Positions 24,392 to 35,754 of a DNA stretch of 64,000 nucleotides are shown in pieces. A program made the translations under genes and the position numbers. The DNA lies in assembly GCA_047495785.1 (NCBI GenBank), contig JBLDXI010000017.1, forward strand, positions 1,612,001 through 1,676,000, read 5' to 3'. Numbering within the stretch: the first letter of the stretch is position 1; each line of letters opens with the position of its first letter. The DNA is from Lepidodermella squamata (taxonomy: Eukaryota; Gastrotricha). Below the pieces are notes generated by a model. That model did not search any database and was not told the origin of the DNA. It saw only the letters and a program-made list of their open reading frames with translations.

Positions 24392-24716
24392 AAATAAAAA
24401 ATGCGAATTCTGTCAAAATTTGAAATTAATCTCAACCCCGAAAATTATTTAAAAAAATGGCGAAAAAAACGTTACTCAGTTTTATTTCATCATAAAATCA
24501 CTTGATCACATCTCCGATATAAAAAATCAAGTGTAATCGTCATTGATGCGAGAAAGAGCGCGGACAAATACATTAATAGCAGCATCTTCGTCAGAAAAAA
24601 ACGATGATCAATAAAATTGTTGCTAAATTGCTAAGCTGCTTGAAACAGCCATAAATTAAAAAAAATCGAAACACAATAAAGAGTTTTGAAAGAACTACTA
24701 ATGTCAATGTGGCAAA
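24392..24716. other. Convergent 3' region
   Basis: Lies between the stops of two convergent genes. Plus-strand AATAAA directly follows the glycosyltransferase stop; TTTATT near 24481 is a candidate minus-strand signal for the sulfatase. Confidence 0.4.
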
Positions 24717-27700
24717 TCACGCGTCGCCAGTCAACGCTGTAACGTCTTGCGCGTCGCGGCAGCTGCAAAACGGGAACGGGCCGCCGCAACACGGCTGCAG
24801 CCAAGGTCGCCACATTTGGTAGTACCAATCGAACTGGCTCGGAATATTCGGATCAATGGTCTTCTCCTGCTCTTCGACTGCCTTTTCAATCATAGCTCGA
24901 AGGTCCTTGTACAATTTCGACGACGGATCGATTGGTTTTCGCTCGATTTCGTCGTCATCCGCTAAATCGTAGAGGATAGGCGGGTTTTGGCGATGAGCGG
25001 ACCCGCAGCGGCACAAGAAATAGCACTCCTCAGTGCCTTCGATGTAGTCAGGCATATAGAAATGTAGCTTGTATATATGATTCGAACCGGCCGGAATATA
25101 CCTATAATAACGAAAATCAATCAAAATTGATATGAAATTGAAATTAGTTTTCAATTTTTGGAAACTTATCGACGAATAAATTGGAAATTATCGAAACCCA
25201 AATTAAACCTTCTATGCTAAATATCGAAATATCGAACAATATAAACTCTCGTCTCCCCTCTAAACAAGCTTAGTCGATTAAAATCTCATCGAATCGATAA
25301 GTTTTGTCGAATTGAACTGTGACTGTCGCCTCCCGCCTCGGACGCGTTGCCTACCAAAACACGCTGGAATGTATTGCGGTGCACGAAGTCACGTGCGTGA
25401 CGCCCTACGAGCTCGTTTTTGTTACCCGGCTCGACGCTGGCCTCGGCGCTGGCCTCGACGCGCCCTGGCAGGACGCAGGATGCAAATTTCAGATACCGCG
25501 GACCTCACACGAACTTACTATTCAAAGCTCTAGGTGCCCTGAAGGATTCTAATGCGGAATGTTGTCAGTAGACGCAATAGCCATTTCGTCAGGGCTGGAA
25601 ATTATCGACAAGGGGAATACTATTGTTGGAATGTCACTTGAAAAACCCGGCGAGCCACCAAAGCAGTACTCCTCTTTCGGCCTGAATTTTCCGGGAACGA
25701 TACAGTTGTAAACATAGCCAACTATCCTATGTGTGACTTTCCCGATTCTTTCGTCGCAAAGTTCTTAAAAAAATGCCATTAAGCGTCTATACGAAACAGA
25801 AACCACGATAACTGCTATCGCTGCCACTTGAGACACCACTTGGGAAAATCGCGTTGGTAAATGACGAACAAAATTTCGCCATTTTAGATTTTTTGAGAAA
25901 TCAAAATAAATCAACTTTCAACGTCAAGATATCTCTCTATAGACTTCGAGACAAATTCGAGCCCAAGCCGTATAAGGTAACGGCTTGGTTCCATATGCTC
26001 CTGACGAAAAGATGATGAGGTACATGAAAAATCAACGCGGCGACGTAGTCCTTCGCCACCACGAAATCGTTCGCAATATTTCCAAACCCGGCGCCAATGA
26101 AGCCGATCTTGTTCGGCCGCCAGTTCTGAGCGATGGTTCGTCGATGGAACTTTCAAATGTGTCCCCGCTATATTCTTTCAGTAGTTAGCTTTTCAGTCTC
26201 TGGTCGAACAGAAGTTTGCAGTGCATAGTGGCTTTGTTTTGATGACTAATAAAACATCGGAACTGATCATGGCTGTTTTCAAATACCTTCGAAGTGAAAT
26301 GGAGAGGCTTTGTCAGATTGCTGTCACTCAGGCAACTTGCGGATCCGAAATAGCTACTCTGCTGGAACCTAATTAAAATGTTACGAAAGCCCTCCCATGT
26401 TTTCTCATAGACGAAAATATCAAAAAAATTAGAAAATTAGAAGAAATATTTGACTGTAATTCTGTAACGAAAAGATCAAAACTTTACGAAGTTACCATCT
26501 AACTCTCATTATTGATCTTTGAAGACGACAACAAATTCATTTTTTCAATTTCTCATTTTCAAAATCATTTTTCCTAAATAAGTTATTTTTCCTTTGGTAC
26601 CGAAACAATAAATGTATTCCTCTAAAAATAAATTTGCTTACCTGACGGCGTGAACCGTATCACCGCAGTAATGGAAGAAGATATTGTGTAGCTCAGGCGC
26701 CGATGGACTGGGCGATTTCAACAGCGGCAGCAAGTCCTTGCCATCAACAATGCGGTCATTCTTCAAATTCGCCGGCTGTTTCACCAAATTAGCAATAGTC
26801 GCATAGATATCCATATTGGTCGTAACCTGCCGCACCTCTTTACCACCGGCTGGTATCACGCCGCGATAACGAATCAGCCCAGGGATTCGAACAGCCCCTT
26901 CAAGGCCGCTGTGAAATTTACCGCCGCGTAGCTTGCCGTTATAGCCGCCATGGCGACTGCCATCAATACCAGTCTCCTCGACATGAGCCGCGTTATCACT
27001 GCCGAAATACACGAACGTATTGTCTCCGACGCCGAGTTCGTCGAGAATGTCCAACATTTTGCCAACCGACCAGTCCAATTCTTCTACGGCATCACCGTAC
27101 GGCCCGAATTTCGTCCGATTTTTGAACTGAGGCATTGTTATCAAGGCAGTGTGAACTTGAATCCAACTCATAACGACGAGAAATGGCTTATTTTCCTGCA
27201 CTGATTTTTCGATGAATTTAACACCCTCGTTGACGAGACGCGGGCTGAGATCGGTTAGGACAATTGGTTGTTCGACGACGTCGTATTCTCGCAATAGCAC
27301 GCTGTTAAGGAGGCGCAGGTTGTCGAAAAGCAGATAAACCGTGCCGGGAATGAAGGAAAACAAGATAAAGAATAGTAAGACGGCAAGAGGGTGAAAGCGC
27401 CAGTAGATGAGTAGAATTGTGGCAAAAATTCCGAGGATCGCGCCGTTGCCAAGAGCCATGGCGACATGAGGCTGGTTTCGCCAGAGAACAGCTAGACCAT
27501 CGTCGCCAAAGTCGTGTAAATTGGTTAGCGGAAGACCGTAGTAGTAATCGAAGCCCAATTTCATTGGGTGGTGACACCAGTCGTCGTAGGTTTCACAAAA
27601 CAAACCCAAATGCCATTTACCTGAAAAATTCAAAAAAATCCATCTTAAAAAATTTAATTTCGAAATTTCAAATTTTTTAATTTGAATAATGAATAAAGGT

Positions 27701-28264
27701 TAAATTATTATACTTATTTATTTACATTTCAGTCTCGGTTGTCCGGGAGTACGTGAATGAATGTTTTCCCGAAATTAAAAAAATTTCGCAATTTCAAATT
27801 TTTAATCGATTAAATTGACGAAAATTTTAGTAAGAAATTTTAGGAATTTTTCAATTTTCGAAATTATTTCGCTTTGTTTTACCGATCAAGGCTGTGTTGT
27901 AGCCGGCGCGTTGGGCAAGATGAGCAAACGTAGTCTCGTTATTCGGAATTCCACCGGTTCCGCCGAGAAAAATGTTCACCGATAATATACCAGTCGGCAC
28001 CATTCCGAACCGTTTCGGGTATCTGCCCGTGAAAAAAGCGGCCCGGTTTGGTGTACAAACAGAATCAGCCGTCACGTGTTGCGTCATGATAATGCCTTCT
28101 TTCGCTATGCTGTCAATCCTTTTCGTCTTCAGTGTATCGTTTCCATAGCAACCAAGATCAGCCGCTCCGAGATCATCAGCTAACAGCACCAATATATTAG
28201 GCAGCTTTTGCGCCGAAAACAACAAAGGTAAAAACGTCAAAATAAATACAGAATAACGTAACAT
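24717..28264 (-). CDS. Steryl-sulfatase-type arylsulfatase
   Basis: Three exons: 28264-27883, 27620-26642, 25101-24717; 581 residues. Signal peptide at 1-17. Metal-binding DD in LLADDLGAADLG, the sulfatase signature CTPNR followed by GRYPKRFGM (the Cys becomes formylglycine), GKWHLG, and a second metal site GSDNAAH. After GFDYYYG come two hydrophobic helices forming a hairpin, the feature of the steryl-sulfatase/ARSD-E-F branch that anchors in the ER membrane. Cys-rich C-terminus (CCGGPFPFCSC). Known role: hydrolysis of sulfate esters in the secretory or lysosomal pathway; exact substrate unknown. Intron 2 is 1,540 bp and holds plus-strand coding remnants. The start is 89 bp behind the MEA1 stop. 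Confidence 0.88.
25310..26376 (+). pseudogene. Degenerate coding remnants inside sulfatase intron 2
   Basis: On the strand opposite the sulfatase, several protein-like stretches lie in order but in shifting frames: 25319-25549, then the same frame after an in-frame TAA to about 25710, a block at about 25845-25978 (ending RDKFEPKPYK), 25988-26188 (VPYAPDEKMMRYMKN...), and 26191-26376 (SLVEQKFAVHSGF... to a stop). Local base composition is more coding-like than the surrounding intron. I could not join the pieces with credible introns, so a decayed nested gene is the best reading; an intact nested gene with unusual introns is possible. Family not recognised. Confidence 0.4.
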
Positions 28265-28353
28265 TTTCTGCGTCCTAAAAAATTTGAAAATTTTATAGAA
28301 AATTCATAAATTTATGAAAAAAATTGCAAATTGACATTCACATAAATAGCACG

Positions 28354-29019
28354 CTAGTTTTGCTGATTCATTTTTTTGAGACGCTCCATCAACACGTCTT
28401 TCCAGTCGCCCTCCTGGATTTCACTAGCCCACGCTGGTATGTTTTCAGCCGGTAATTGGAATGACCCGATGCACTGCTTTATCTCTTCGCATTTTTCATT
28501 TTGCAGCGATAAATTTTGCGGAGGATTTGAAGATGAAGGTCCAGGTTCTGTCCAGATGGTTGCGAATTCCTGTTTTGAATGCCTTTCAAAGTTGCTATTT
28601 TCCGGTTTGTGAGATTCGTCGATTTGAGGCTCAGCCTCGTCATCGTTCCACTCAAAATTCATTTGAACAGCAGACATGGGACCGGAAATTTCTTCACTAT
28701 TGTCAATATTTCCGCCGGCGAAATCCGAATCTGAATCGGTTGAGGCTTCGAAATCCGATGAATCGTCATTGTCGTTGATGTTATGAGCTAGCGGCAGGTT
28801 GTTTTGCGCGAGAAGTTGATAACCAACAGGCGGAAGCGCATCGATTTGCTGCACTTCGATGATTTCCGCGTCAACAAGCCCGTTGCCGCCCATCACAACA
28901 TCTTCGCTGCCCGACGACAAGCCGCCGTCGACACTTTTAGACGTTTCTTTTTTCAATTGCGCGTCATCGGGCAGTGTCATTTTCACAGCTTTAATTCGCC
29001 TAATTTCAAAACATTTCAT
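28354..29019 (-). CDS. MEA1: MEA1 (male-enhanced antigen 1) homologue
   Basis: Single exon, 221 residues, acidic and Ser/Asp-rich. The match to the MEA1 family rests on two short conserved blocks recalled from the vertebrate protein: a central GYQLL after an acidic stretch, and the C-terminal IPAWASEIQEGDWKDVL, equivalent to vertebrate PAWAREISDAQWEDV. Function in the family is poorly defined. Start ATG 29019 follows an acceptor-like ATAATATAG by two bases; ATG 28980 is an alternative. The close spacing to the sulfatase downstream suggests a shared transcript. Confidence 0.72.
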   Translation of the reverse strand: MKCFEIRRIKAVKMTLPDDAQLKKETSKSVDGGLSSGSEDVVMGGNGLVDAEIIEVQQIDALPPVGYQLLAQNNLPLAHNINDNDDSSDFEASTDSDSDFAGGNIDNSEEISGPMSAVQMNFEWNDDEAEPQIDESHKPENSNFERHSKQEFATIWTEPGPSSSNPPQNLSLQNEKCEEIKQCIGSFQLPAENIPAWASEIQEGDWKDVLMERLKKMNQQN

Positions 29020-31220
29020 CACTATATTATAGTAAAAAGACGCACGACTCTAGAACACTTTTTTATTTATTATTTTAGAACACCTTCTCAAACGCACAAA
29101 TCTTCTGTTGTTGTAAATAGAAATCATTCATTCATTCATAATATACGTATAATATATTTTTATATCGAGCCGGAATTTATTGGGCCTCGACTTGTATCGG
29201 CAATACGCGCGCGATGGATCGAAAAATTCCACCTCAATATTTCCGATAAAGAATTATTATTACAATAATAAACAGCGAGTTCATGAAAAGTTTTGTGGTT
29301 TCGTTTTTTCCGTTTTTACCAATCCATCATCTTCATCTTGAAGAGAGCGAAAGAGAGAGAAGACAAGCACACACGCACACGAAACGACGAGAGAGCAGAG
29401 GCGTTATAAAACTTTGGTGTCTCCGCTTCTTCTAGATATGCAACGCCTAAAACTAGGTAGTTACAAATTGCGCGGAACATGGATATTTGATAAAAATAAT
29501 TCCGACGCTATTTCAAAGGATTGAATCTTCCAACTAGAATAATTCCGATATCAATTTCATAACAAGAACAAGATTAAGTGAAATAACGTCGAGAACAATA
29601 AGTTGAAATACTAGTTTCAAGAAATTTTCGGACTGAGAAATTTATAACGCAAATTTGAGAGCAGGAAACACGAGAAACGCGAGAAGTCACTAACTCGTTA
29701 TCTCAAGACCACGCCACCATCATGTTATCTTATAAATGGGCACTGAAGCTGAAGTAAATTCATCATTAATCATACAGTACATAACAGGCAAGCTTTTCAT
29801 GTTCAAGTGGAGCAGTGTTAATTTACGTTTACTAAACGGTCAAAAAACATTCATGCCAACAATATCTATAAGATTTTTTTTAACAATTTCCGCGAGCTGA
29901 ATTCCACATCTCCACGCGTTTTGGAATTTTCGCGAAAAACCAGACACGAGAGCAAGCATTCAAAGAATCTTTACCAACGTTACAACATCTAAAAGAAGCT
30001 AAAAACGACCCTGGTATGATTTGGTTAGGTCTTTCGTGGAAAGAGCAATATGTTGTCTACATGATCCGAATTTGAAACGTCGGCAATACAATAAAACAGC
30101 CTCGAATAAATGAAACTATTCGAATAATTAGAGCTATTTCGAAAATGTAGAAATTCTCGACTTCGGAGCAGAATTTTGGGCAACATTTAACGGCTACATG
30201 AATGCGATTAAAAATGGCATTTTCACTTCTTGGAATAGCGGTTCTCGCGTATGTGTGCGTGGGGCGTGAAAGCGGTTTGTGAGCCTAGGTAGTCGTAAAT
30301 TAATGCGTATATCATCAATTAATAAGTATAACAATACAAATAAGAATATAGACGAATGAATTGATCGGAAAAAAGAAAGATATACCGCCTCTGCAGTGAA
30401 GGCGTTTCCGCCTTAACGTATTTTTCGAGAGAAGAAACATCAAACTAATGGTATACCGCGGCTGACTATATTTCATCATCATGACTATTGTAGAGCAATA
30501 GGGCGCGCGTTATCGATCAGAAAAGTAGGTGTAATTTGTACAATTTTCTGTCTAAATAAGTGAGTGAAACAAAGTAAGAAATTTGAGGACAGACCGGGAT
30601 TAAATGTATACGTGATTTTCGGGTTTTGTTTCTCTCTCTTTAGGCTAAATAACTTGATTTGAACAGCGCAAATTGTAGTAATATAATAATAATTATTCTT
30701 CTGGCATCGATAACAAGATAATATAACACCAGCATCACAAGAAGTCAATTGTGCTTTTTTTCATGTGTAGTAAAGTAATTTTTACCTTCATTCTACAGCT
30801 GGTACAAATCATCTCAAAATATCATTAGTTCAACTGCAGGAAGCGAGACTCGGCAGCCTCGAGGAAATAACATACAAATCGGGTCAGTTTTGTTTTAAAC
30901 AAAGTGATAATTATATTAGGTGAAGGATGATATCAGCAAGCCACCTGAAAAATGGCACGCACGAAGAAAATGAAGGTACGTGATGTTTAGATTTTTCTAT
31001 ACAAGAAGAATTTTTGAATGGTGAGAAGAAAGGCGAGCGTTGCTTTCCTCGGAACTTTGCTTTCGAAAAAACTTCAATAAATAATAAGCAAAAAAATTAA
31101 TTCAAGGGACTGCGAATTTGCGTAATAACACGGTTACGACACATAAAGTGGCAATGGGATTTTAGTTGTTTATATACGCGTGTTTCTTAATGTTTAGAAT
31201 TATCATCGAAGATATTATAA
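29020..31220. other. Gene-poor stretch, probable 3' UTR/intergenic of the B56 gene
   Basis: About 2.2 kb without a supported gene. It has a GA/CA-rich stretch near 29340-29400 (GAGAGA and CACACGCACAC), otherwise AT-rich sequence with many stops in all frames. Some of it may be the long 3' UTR of the minus-strand B56 gene. The open frames at 28804-29268 and 30485-30748 have no family character. Confidence 0.4.
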
Positions 31221-34200
31221 TCACTGCGCATCGGGATACGCCGTTTTCAGAAAGTCGTCGGGTCGCTTGTGCTGCTCGATGGCGCGCACCGTGGCGAAAT
31301 CGTGCGGCAGCTCAGACTTCCGACGAAGCAGCGTTTTTTCCTTCTGCTTGTCTTTTGTCTTGTTAATCTCTTCCGCCTCGGCCTTCAGCTTTTGAAGTTC
31401 TTCGGCGGTCACGCCAGTTTCGGGCGCAACCGAGGCTGTCGGCGCGGCCGCTGCAGGCGTGTTCGAGGCGAGGGTCGGCTCTGAAAGAGCACGGTCGAGT
31501 ACGCTGAACGCGTACGGCGAGAAGGGATCGGGTGTGTTTCGCGGGGCAAGACGCTGTTGAGCGATCAGTTGTTGGTACTAAACAAAATTCAATTTATGAA
31601 AAATCCACCATAAAAAAATAGTCATCAACATTTCTTATGAAAACGACGACGACGCATTATTTTCTTGATAAATAATTTCGAAGATAATGATTTTCTCTTT
31701 GGTTTCAAACATTTATTTGAATCGCATCGAACTAAAAATACCAAATTTAAACAATAAATTGAAATTTGTAACCTCAAAATTCTGGGTTTTTTACTGTTTG
31801 CTATTTAATGATTGAAAGGCACTCACATTAGGATTCTTCTTGGCCAAATCATCGAGTTTACGCCACCTTTCGGCACGTTGAACCAACCGTTCGCGTTCGC
31901 TGTAAATGGGAAAGCGGAAACAATTAGAAATCGTGTCGAAAAATGAACCGGAAATCTTGTGACTGCGTCAACAGGAAATGAGATGCAAATTCATCAGGTG
32001 CTTACCGTTCTCGTTGAAGCTTTTGCTGCTGCGATAATTCGTCGAACAGTTTTTGATTCATGTCCATGAATAATTTCAAGGCGTTGTAAATCAAGCCGTG
32101 AATCGTCTTGTTCCAATGATTCTTAGTGCGGTACAATGCAGGGAAAACAATTGGCAAAATCTCCTGGACGTTATCCGCCATTAAATGCACAATATATTCG
32201 TTGTTCCAGTAGTATAAGACCCGTTCAGCCACCTTAAGTAAAAATATTATTGTTATTTTTCACTCTTTTTCATATTTTTTCGTCAATCATGCCTGGAAAT
32301 GGGGGCTGGATATACATCGAGAAAGTTGAACAAACAAAGGCTTCATGACTTTTTTGAACTCTTGTGGCTCCATCACGTCGAGAATCTCCTCTAGCTCGTT
32401 CAGGAACATGACCTCCTTGGGGCTATGCACTTTCGGCCAGTATCTGAGCAAACCTTTGACGACCTGTAAGTAGGACACATTAATAAAAATTATGCCATAT
32501 TATATCGAACTAGTTCGGATCATTCAGCGCTCGCGTCAAGTGAAAGCGGGCGCCTCCTCTCAAGCACATGACTCGACGAACAATGCAGCAGATTTCAATT
32601 AAGATTGGCATTCAGGGTCAGTTTCAATGCCTGCGTCGTTATATCCATACGTGCGCGCTGGCAAATAATCAATTGCCGTGGCGTAAAAGAATCACGCCTA
32701 TGCAGTACATCGCTAGGCAGATGAAAAATAAACGCACTAATACATAGTACTGTTGCATAATAATTATTATTATTCGCATAGCGGAGCACCCGTATAATCC
32801 GTCGCTGCTGCGAGTAAAATAAAAAACGTATAAAAATGACGAAATATTTAGGTCCTAGCTCGAGGTACTTTGGTTACTCTTAGCGCGATAGAAAAAACGC
32901 CGAGTATATGCTGGAGTGGAGACTATGCCACGCCACATGAGGCACAAAAATTGTAGCATATATATTCGCACACATACTTATGTATCGACAACAATGCGCT
33001 AATTTGATGATGCATGAAGAGTTTTGCTCGTGTTTGCTTGAAAAGGCCCTGTACTATATATTCAATTTTAGCGACCCAGCTATTTGACAAAGATGCGCAT
33101 TTCAGACTCGAGTAGTGGTAATATTGATATAAGCCAAAGGGCGCCGGGGACTGCGATTTCGTTCGGTCAAAAAGGAACAGAAAAAATCGATTGCGCGCTC
33201 GCAGTCCAGACTATGTTTGTCGTAAACTTCGTAAGTGTCTATAAAACTTAAATGGAGAGAGAGACTGAGGGAAAAGCCGCCTACTGCATAATAAAATGAA
33301 TCCAACTTAAAAAATCTAACAAACCGGTTCAGTAAGGGCTGGGTCCTTTTCGAGGAACTGCACAACACAGTAAGCGAGTTGAGGGTGATAAACGGATAGC
33401 GATTTGACTTTGTGCAACGGAATGAGAACTCGCTTGAGAAATTCTTTGTGCTCCTCCTTAAGCGGAAGAGCGAAACCGTTGATGATAGAACCAAGAATTT
33501 CGAGTAACTCGGCAACACCATTGTGATGCTCGGTCTCGTAAATGAACCGGAAGAATGCGTTGTTGATTTGCTTGCGAATATACGCTCGGAGGCCGAGGAA
33601 TTTCCCGTAAATGCGATGGAGGATAGTTTTTAGATAGTCGCGTTCACGAGGATCCTCCGAGTCGAATAGCTCAAGTAGCTGCAGCACAAACCGTTGGTCG
33701 ATATAACGTTTGGCAATATTCGGCTGGAAATCTGGAGACTCGACAAATCGAAGGAAAAATTCATACACCAGTTGCAGATGAGGCCAACTGGCTTCTAAAG
33801 TAGGCTCGTCTTCCTCTGGATCGAATTCGGCACCGGTCGGATTCGACATTGGAGGCAACGCGCGGAATACATTGCCAGAAAACTATGGAAATAATCGGCT
33901 TGATTAAGCTTTAATTACAAATGGCAAGACTTACCATATTTATTGCTTCTGGATAGATGGGTTCTGTGATAACACCTTTAGATCCCTGTACATACTCGAT
34001 CAGCTCGTTGAGAGTAGATCTCTTTACTTCCTTCCATTTCAAATCAGACAGGGGATCTTGGATGAAATCAAACATCACGCAACACTGCCGTATTTTCTGA
34101 ATGAATAAGTCCTCCCGTTCTGCCGCTGGAGCATCTACGAACCAAACGATATCGTAGAAACATTGCTATTATTTGCGGCTAAAATACATACCTTTCAGAA

Positions 34201-34677
34201 GTGTCAGCTTTTGCAATTCCCGATTTTGCGAAACATTAAATCGCGAGGAACCTTGCCGCTTTTCCTTCCTGGCGCCGAGAGGATTGATCCGATCCATTGC
34301 ACCCTTAATAAGGGGTACTGGGGGAGGATGTGACGCTTGGCCGTGTGGCCGCTTCTATTACAAAGAAAACATTTAAAATCGTTTGTGAAGAGTATCATCA
34401 GAGTGCTCCTTACGTCGCCGTCAGCACCAGAAGCCGAGGCAGATGTGGAACCGGTAGATTGAGCAGAGGCAGGGGTAGTGTTCGCCGATGGCGGTGAACC
34501 AGAATTTCCAGCAGTTTTAGAGCTAGCAGAGTTACTTGCGGGAGTGGCAGATGGAGCTGTGGGTTTGGCGGCACTGCTTTTGGCATCTGCTTTCGCATCT
34601 TTAGAATCCTTTTCTTTTTCCTTCTCCTTGCCCTTGCCCTTTCCCAAGGAGGGCATTTTCAAACCCAAGCTCGACAT
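31221..34677 (-). CDS. PPP2R5: PP2A regulatory subunit B56 (B')
   Basis: Regulatory B' subunit that directs the PP2A holoenzyme to substrates. Eight exons: 34677-34414, 34354-34192, 34134-33935, 33882-33325, 32463-32293, 32232-32006, 31899-31827, 31577-31221; 670 residues. A Lys/Glu then Ser/Ala/Pro-rich N-terminus (about 1-90) precedes the near-invariant HEAT-repeat core: [85 protein letters not shown]. The tail is Ala/Lys-rich and ends [13 protein letters not shown], as in the gamma/delta-type tails. Intron 5 has a GC donor (CAG|GCATGA); intron 4 is 861 bp. Confidence 0.95.
32464..33324 (-). other. Large intron 4 of the B56 gene
   Basis: At 861 bp it is much longer than the other introns of this gene. 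It carries no supported gene; open frames inside it on the minus strand extend from the exon or are chance frames. It may hold regulatory sequence. Confidence 0.35.
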
Positions 34678-35754
34678 CAAAATAGCCTTTTGATGTTTCC
34701 TTCAATCAGCTTATATTTCTAGAAAAAAAGATTCTGTAATATAACAGCCCTCGATAGCACTCGTAGCTTTCGAGATCCACAGCGGATAACAAAATCACAC
34801 AACTTGCCACAGCTCCTCAATTAACAACGCAAATTTCGATATGAATCTAAAACCTCACAATTGCAACAACTGTTCGACGGCTCATTCAAAACTAAATCCA
34901 ATCCTAAATCCAAATAATGCATACTGGCAACGAAACCATAAAAAAAGCATGAAAAAGCAGTGCCAGCTGAAGTAAAAATTATCACCTAGTTGCCAATATT
35001 CTCGACATGTAGAAATATGGCCCAAGCAGACAATAATAAAATGGTCCTCATTCCTTTTCCCACATTACACAGAGTACAGTCCACAGTTCACAGTTCACAG
35101 GTGAATAGTGTGGGCGAAAATAGCCGCACCAGCACACAGCACCCTACTGCCAGCAGCTTTCGGGAGTTGACCATTTTAGGGGTGCGCGATTTTTCTTCGA
35201 AACCATAAAAACGACATATAAAATTATAAAATTTGCAAGTGATTATTAAAAATGAATTTTAAGCATTTGCCATTTTTGTATTTTGATGTTTAAATTTGGC
35301 GCGCGCTAAAAGTGCCCGGAGCAGCCGCGCAAGTTTTAGCCCTTGCTTCCCGATGGGTCCCGCCAGCCTTCGTGAGGAATAACTTTTGGCTATTCATAGC
35401 TCGTGGCTAGATGAAGTTCATCGTTCTCTATACTCTATAGCGTACTTTACTTCAAGCAGGGTCAAGTTTGTTCTGCGAAAAATCTGTAAAAGGCGATTTT
35501 CTCCATGTTTGCGTTCTGCAGTTGACAAACTAACTGTCTTTTGTCTTTTTCCTGTTCTAAGTAACCACCTACCACCTCTACTCAGCCAAAAGCAGCAAGG
35601 CTTTGCCAATTTACGAGTGCGCGTTATTATTCTCTTTATCAAGTTGAAGCAAGCCTGGACCTTAAAGCTCTTATTTCCTACATCCAATATCCAATTCATA
35701 TTTGCAATATGCTTTCTAGATTAGAGATGGTTTATACCTGTTGAGAAGTCTTTG
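34678..35754. promoter_or_regulatory. Divergent region between B56 and two-pore channel genes
   Basis: Should contain promoters for both divergent genes. A CTTTTTTTCTAG-type acceptor-like site lies upstream of the B56 start on the minus strand. A short direct repeat (CACAGTTCA units) sits at about 35075-35100. No gene supported. Confidence 0.4.

Noticed and set aside
30485-30748. 87-codon minus-strand open frame in the gene-poor stretch
   Set aside because: No recognisable domain, signal peptide or splice partner; composition like the surrounding non-coding sequence.
33102-33521. Minus-strand open frame overlapping B56 exon 4
   Set aside because: It is out of frame with the conserved B56 sequence and runs into intron 4; a shadow.
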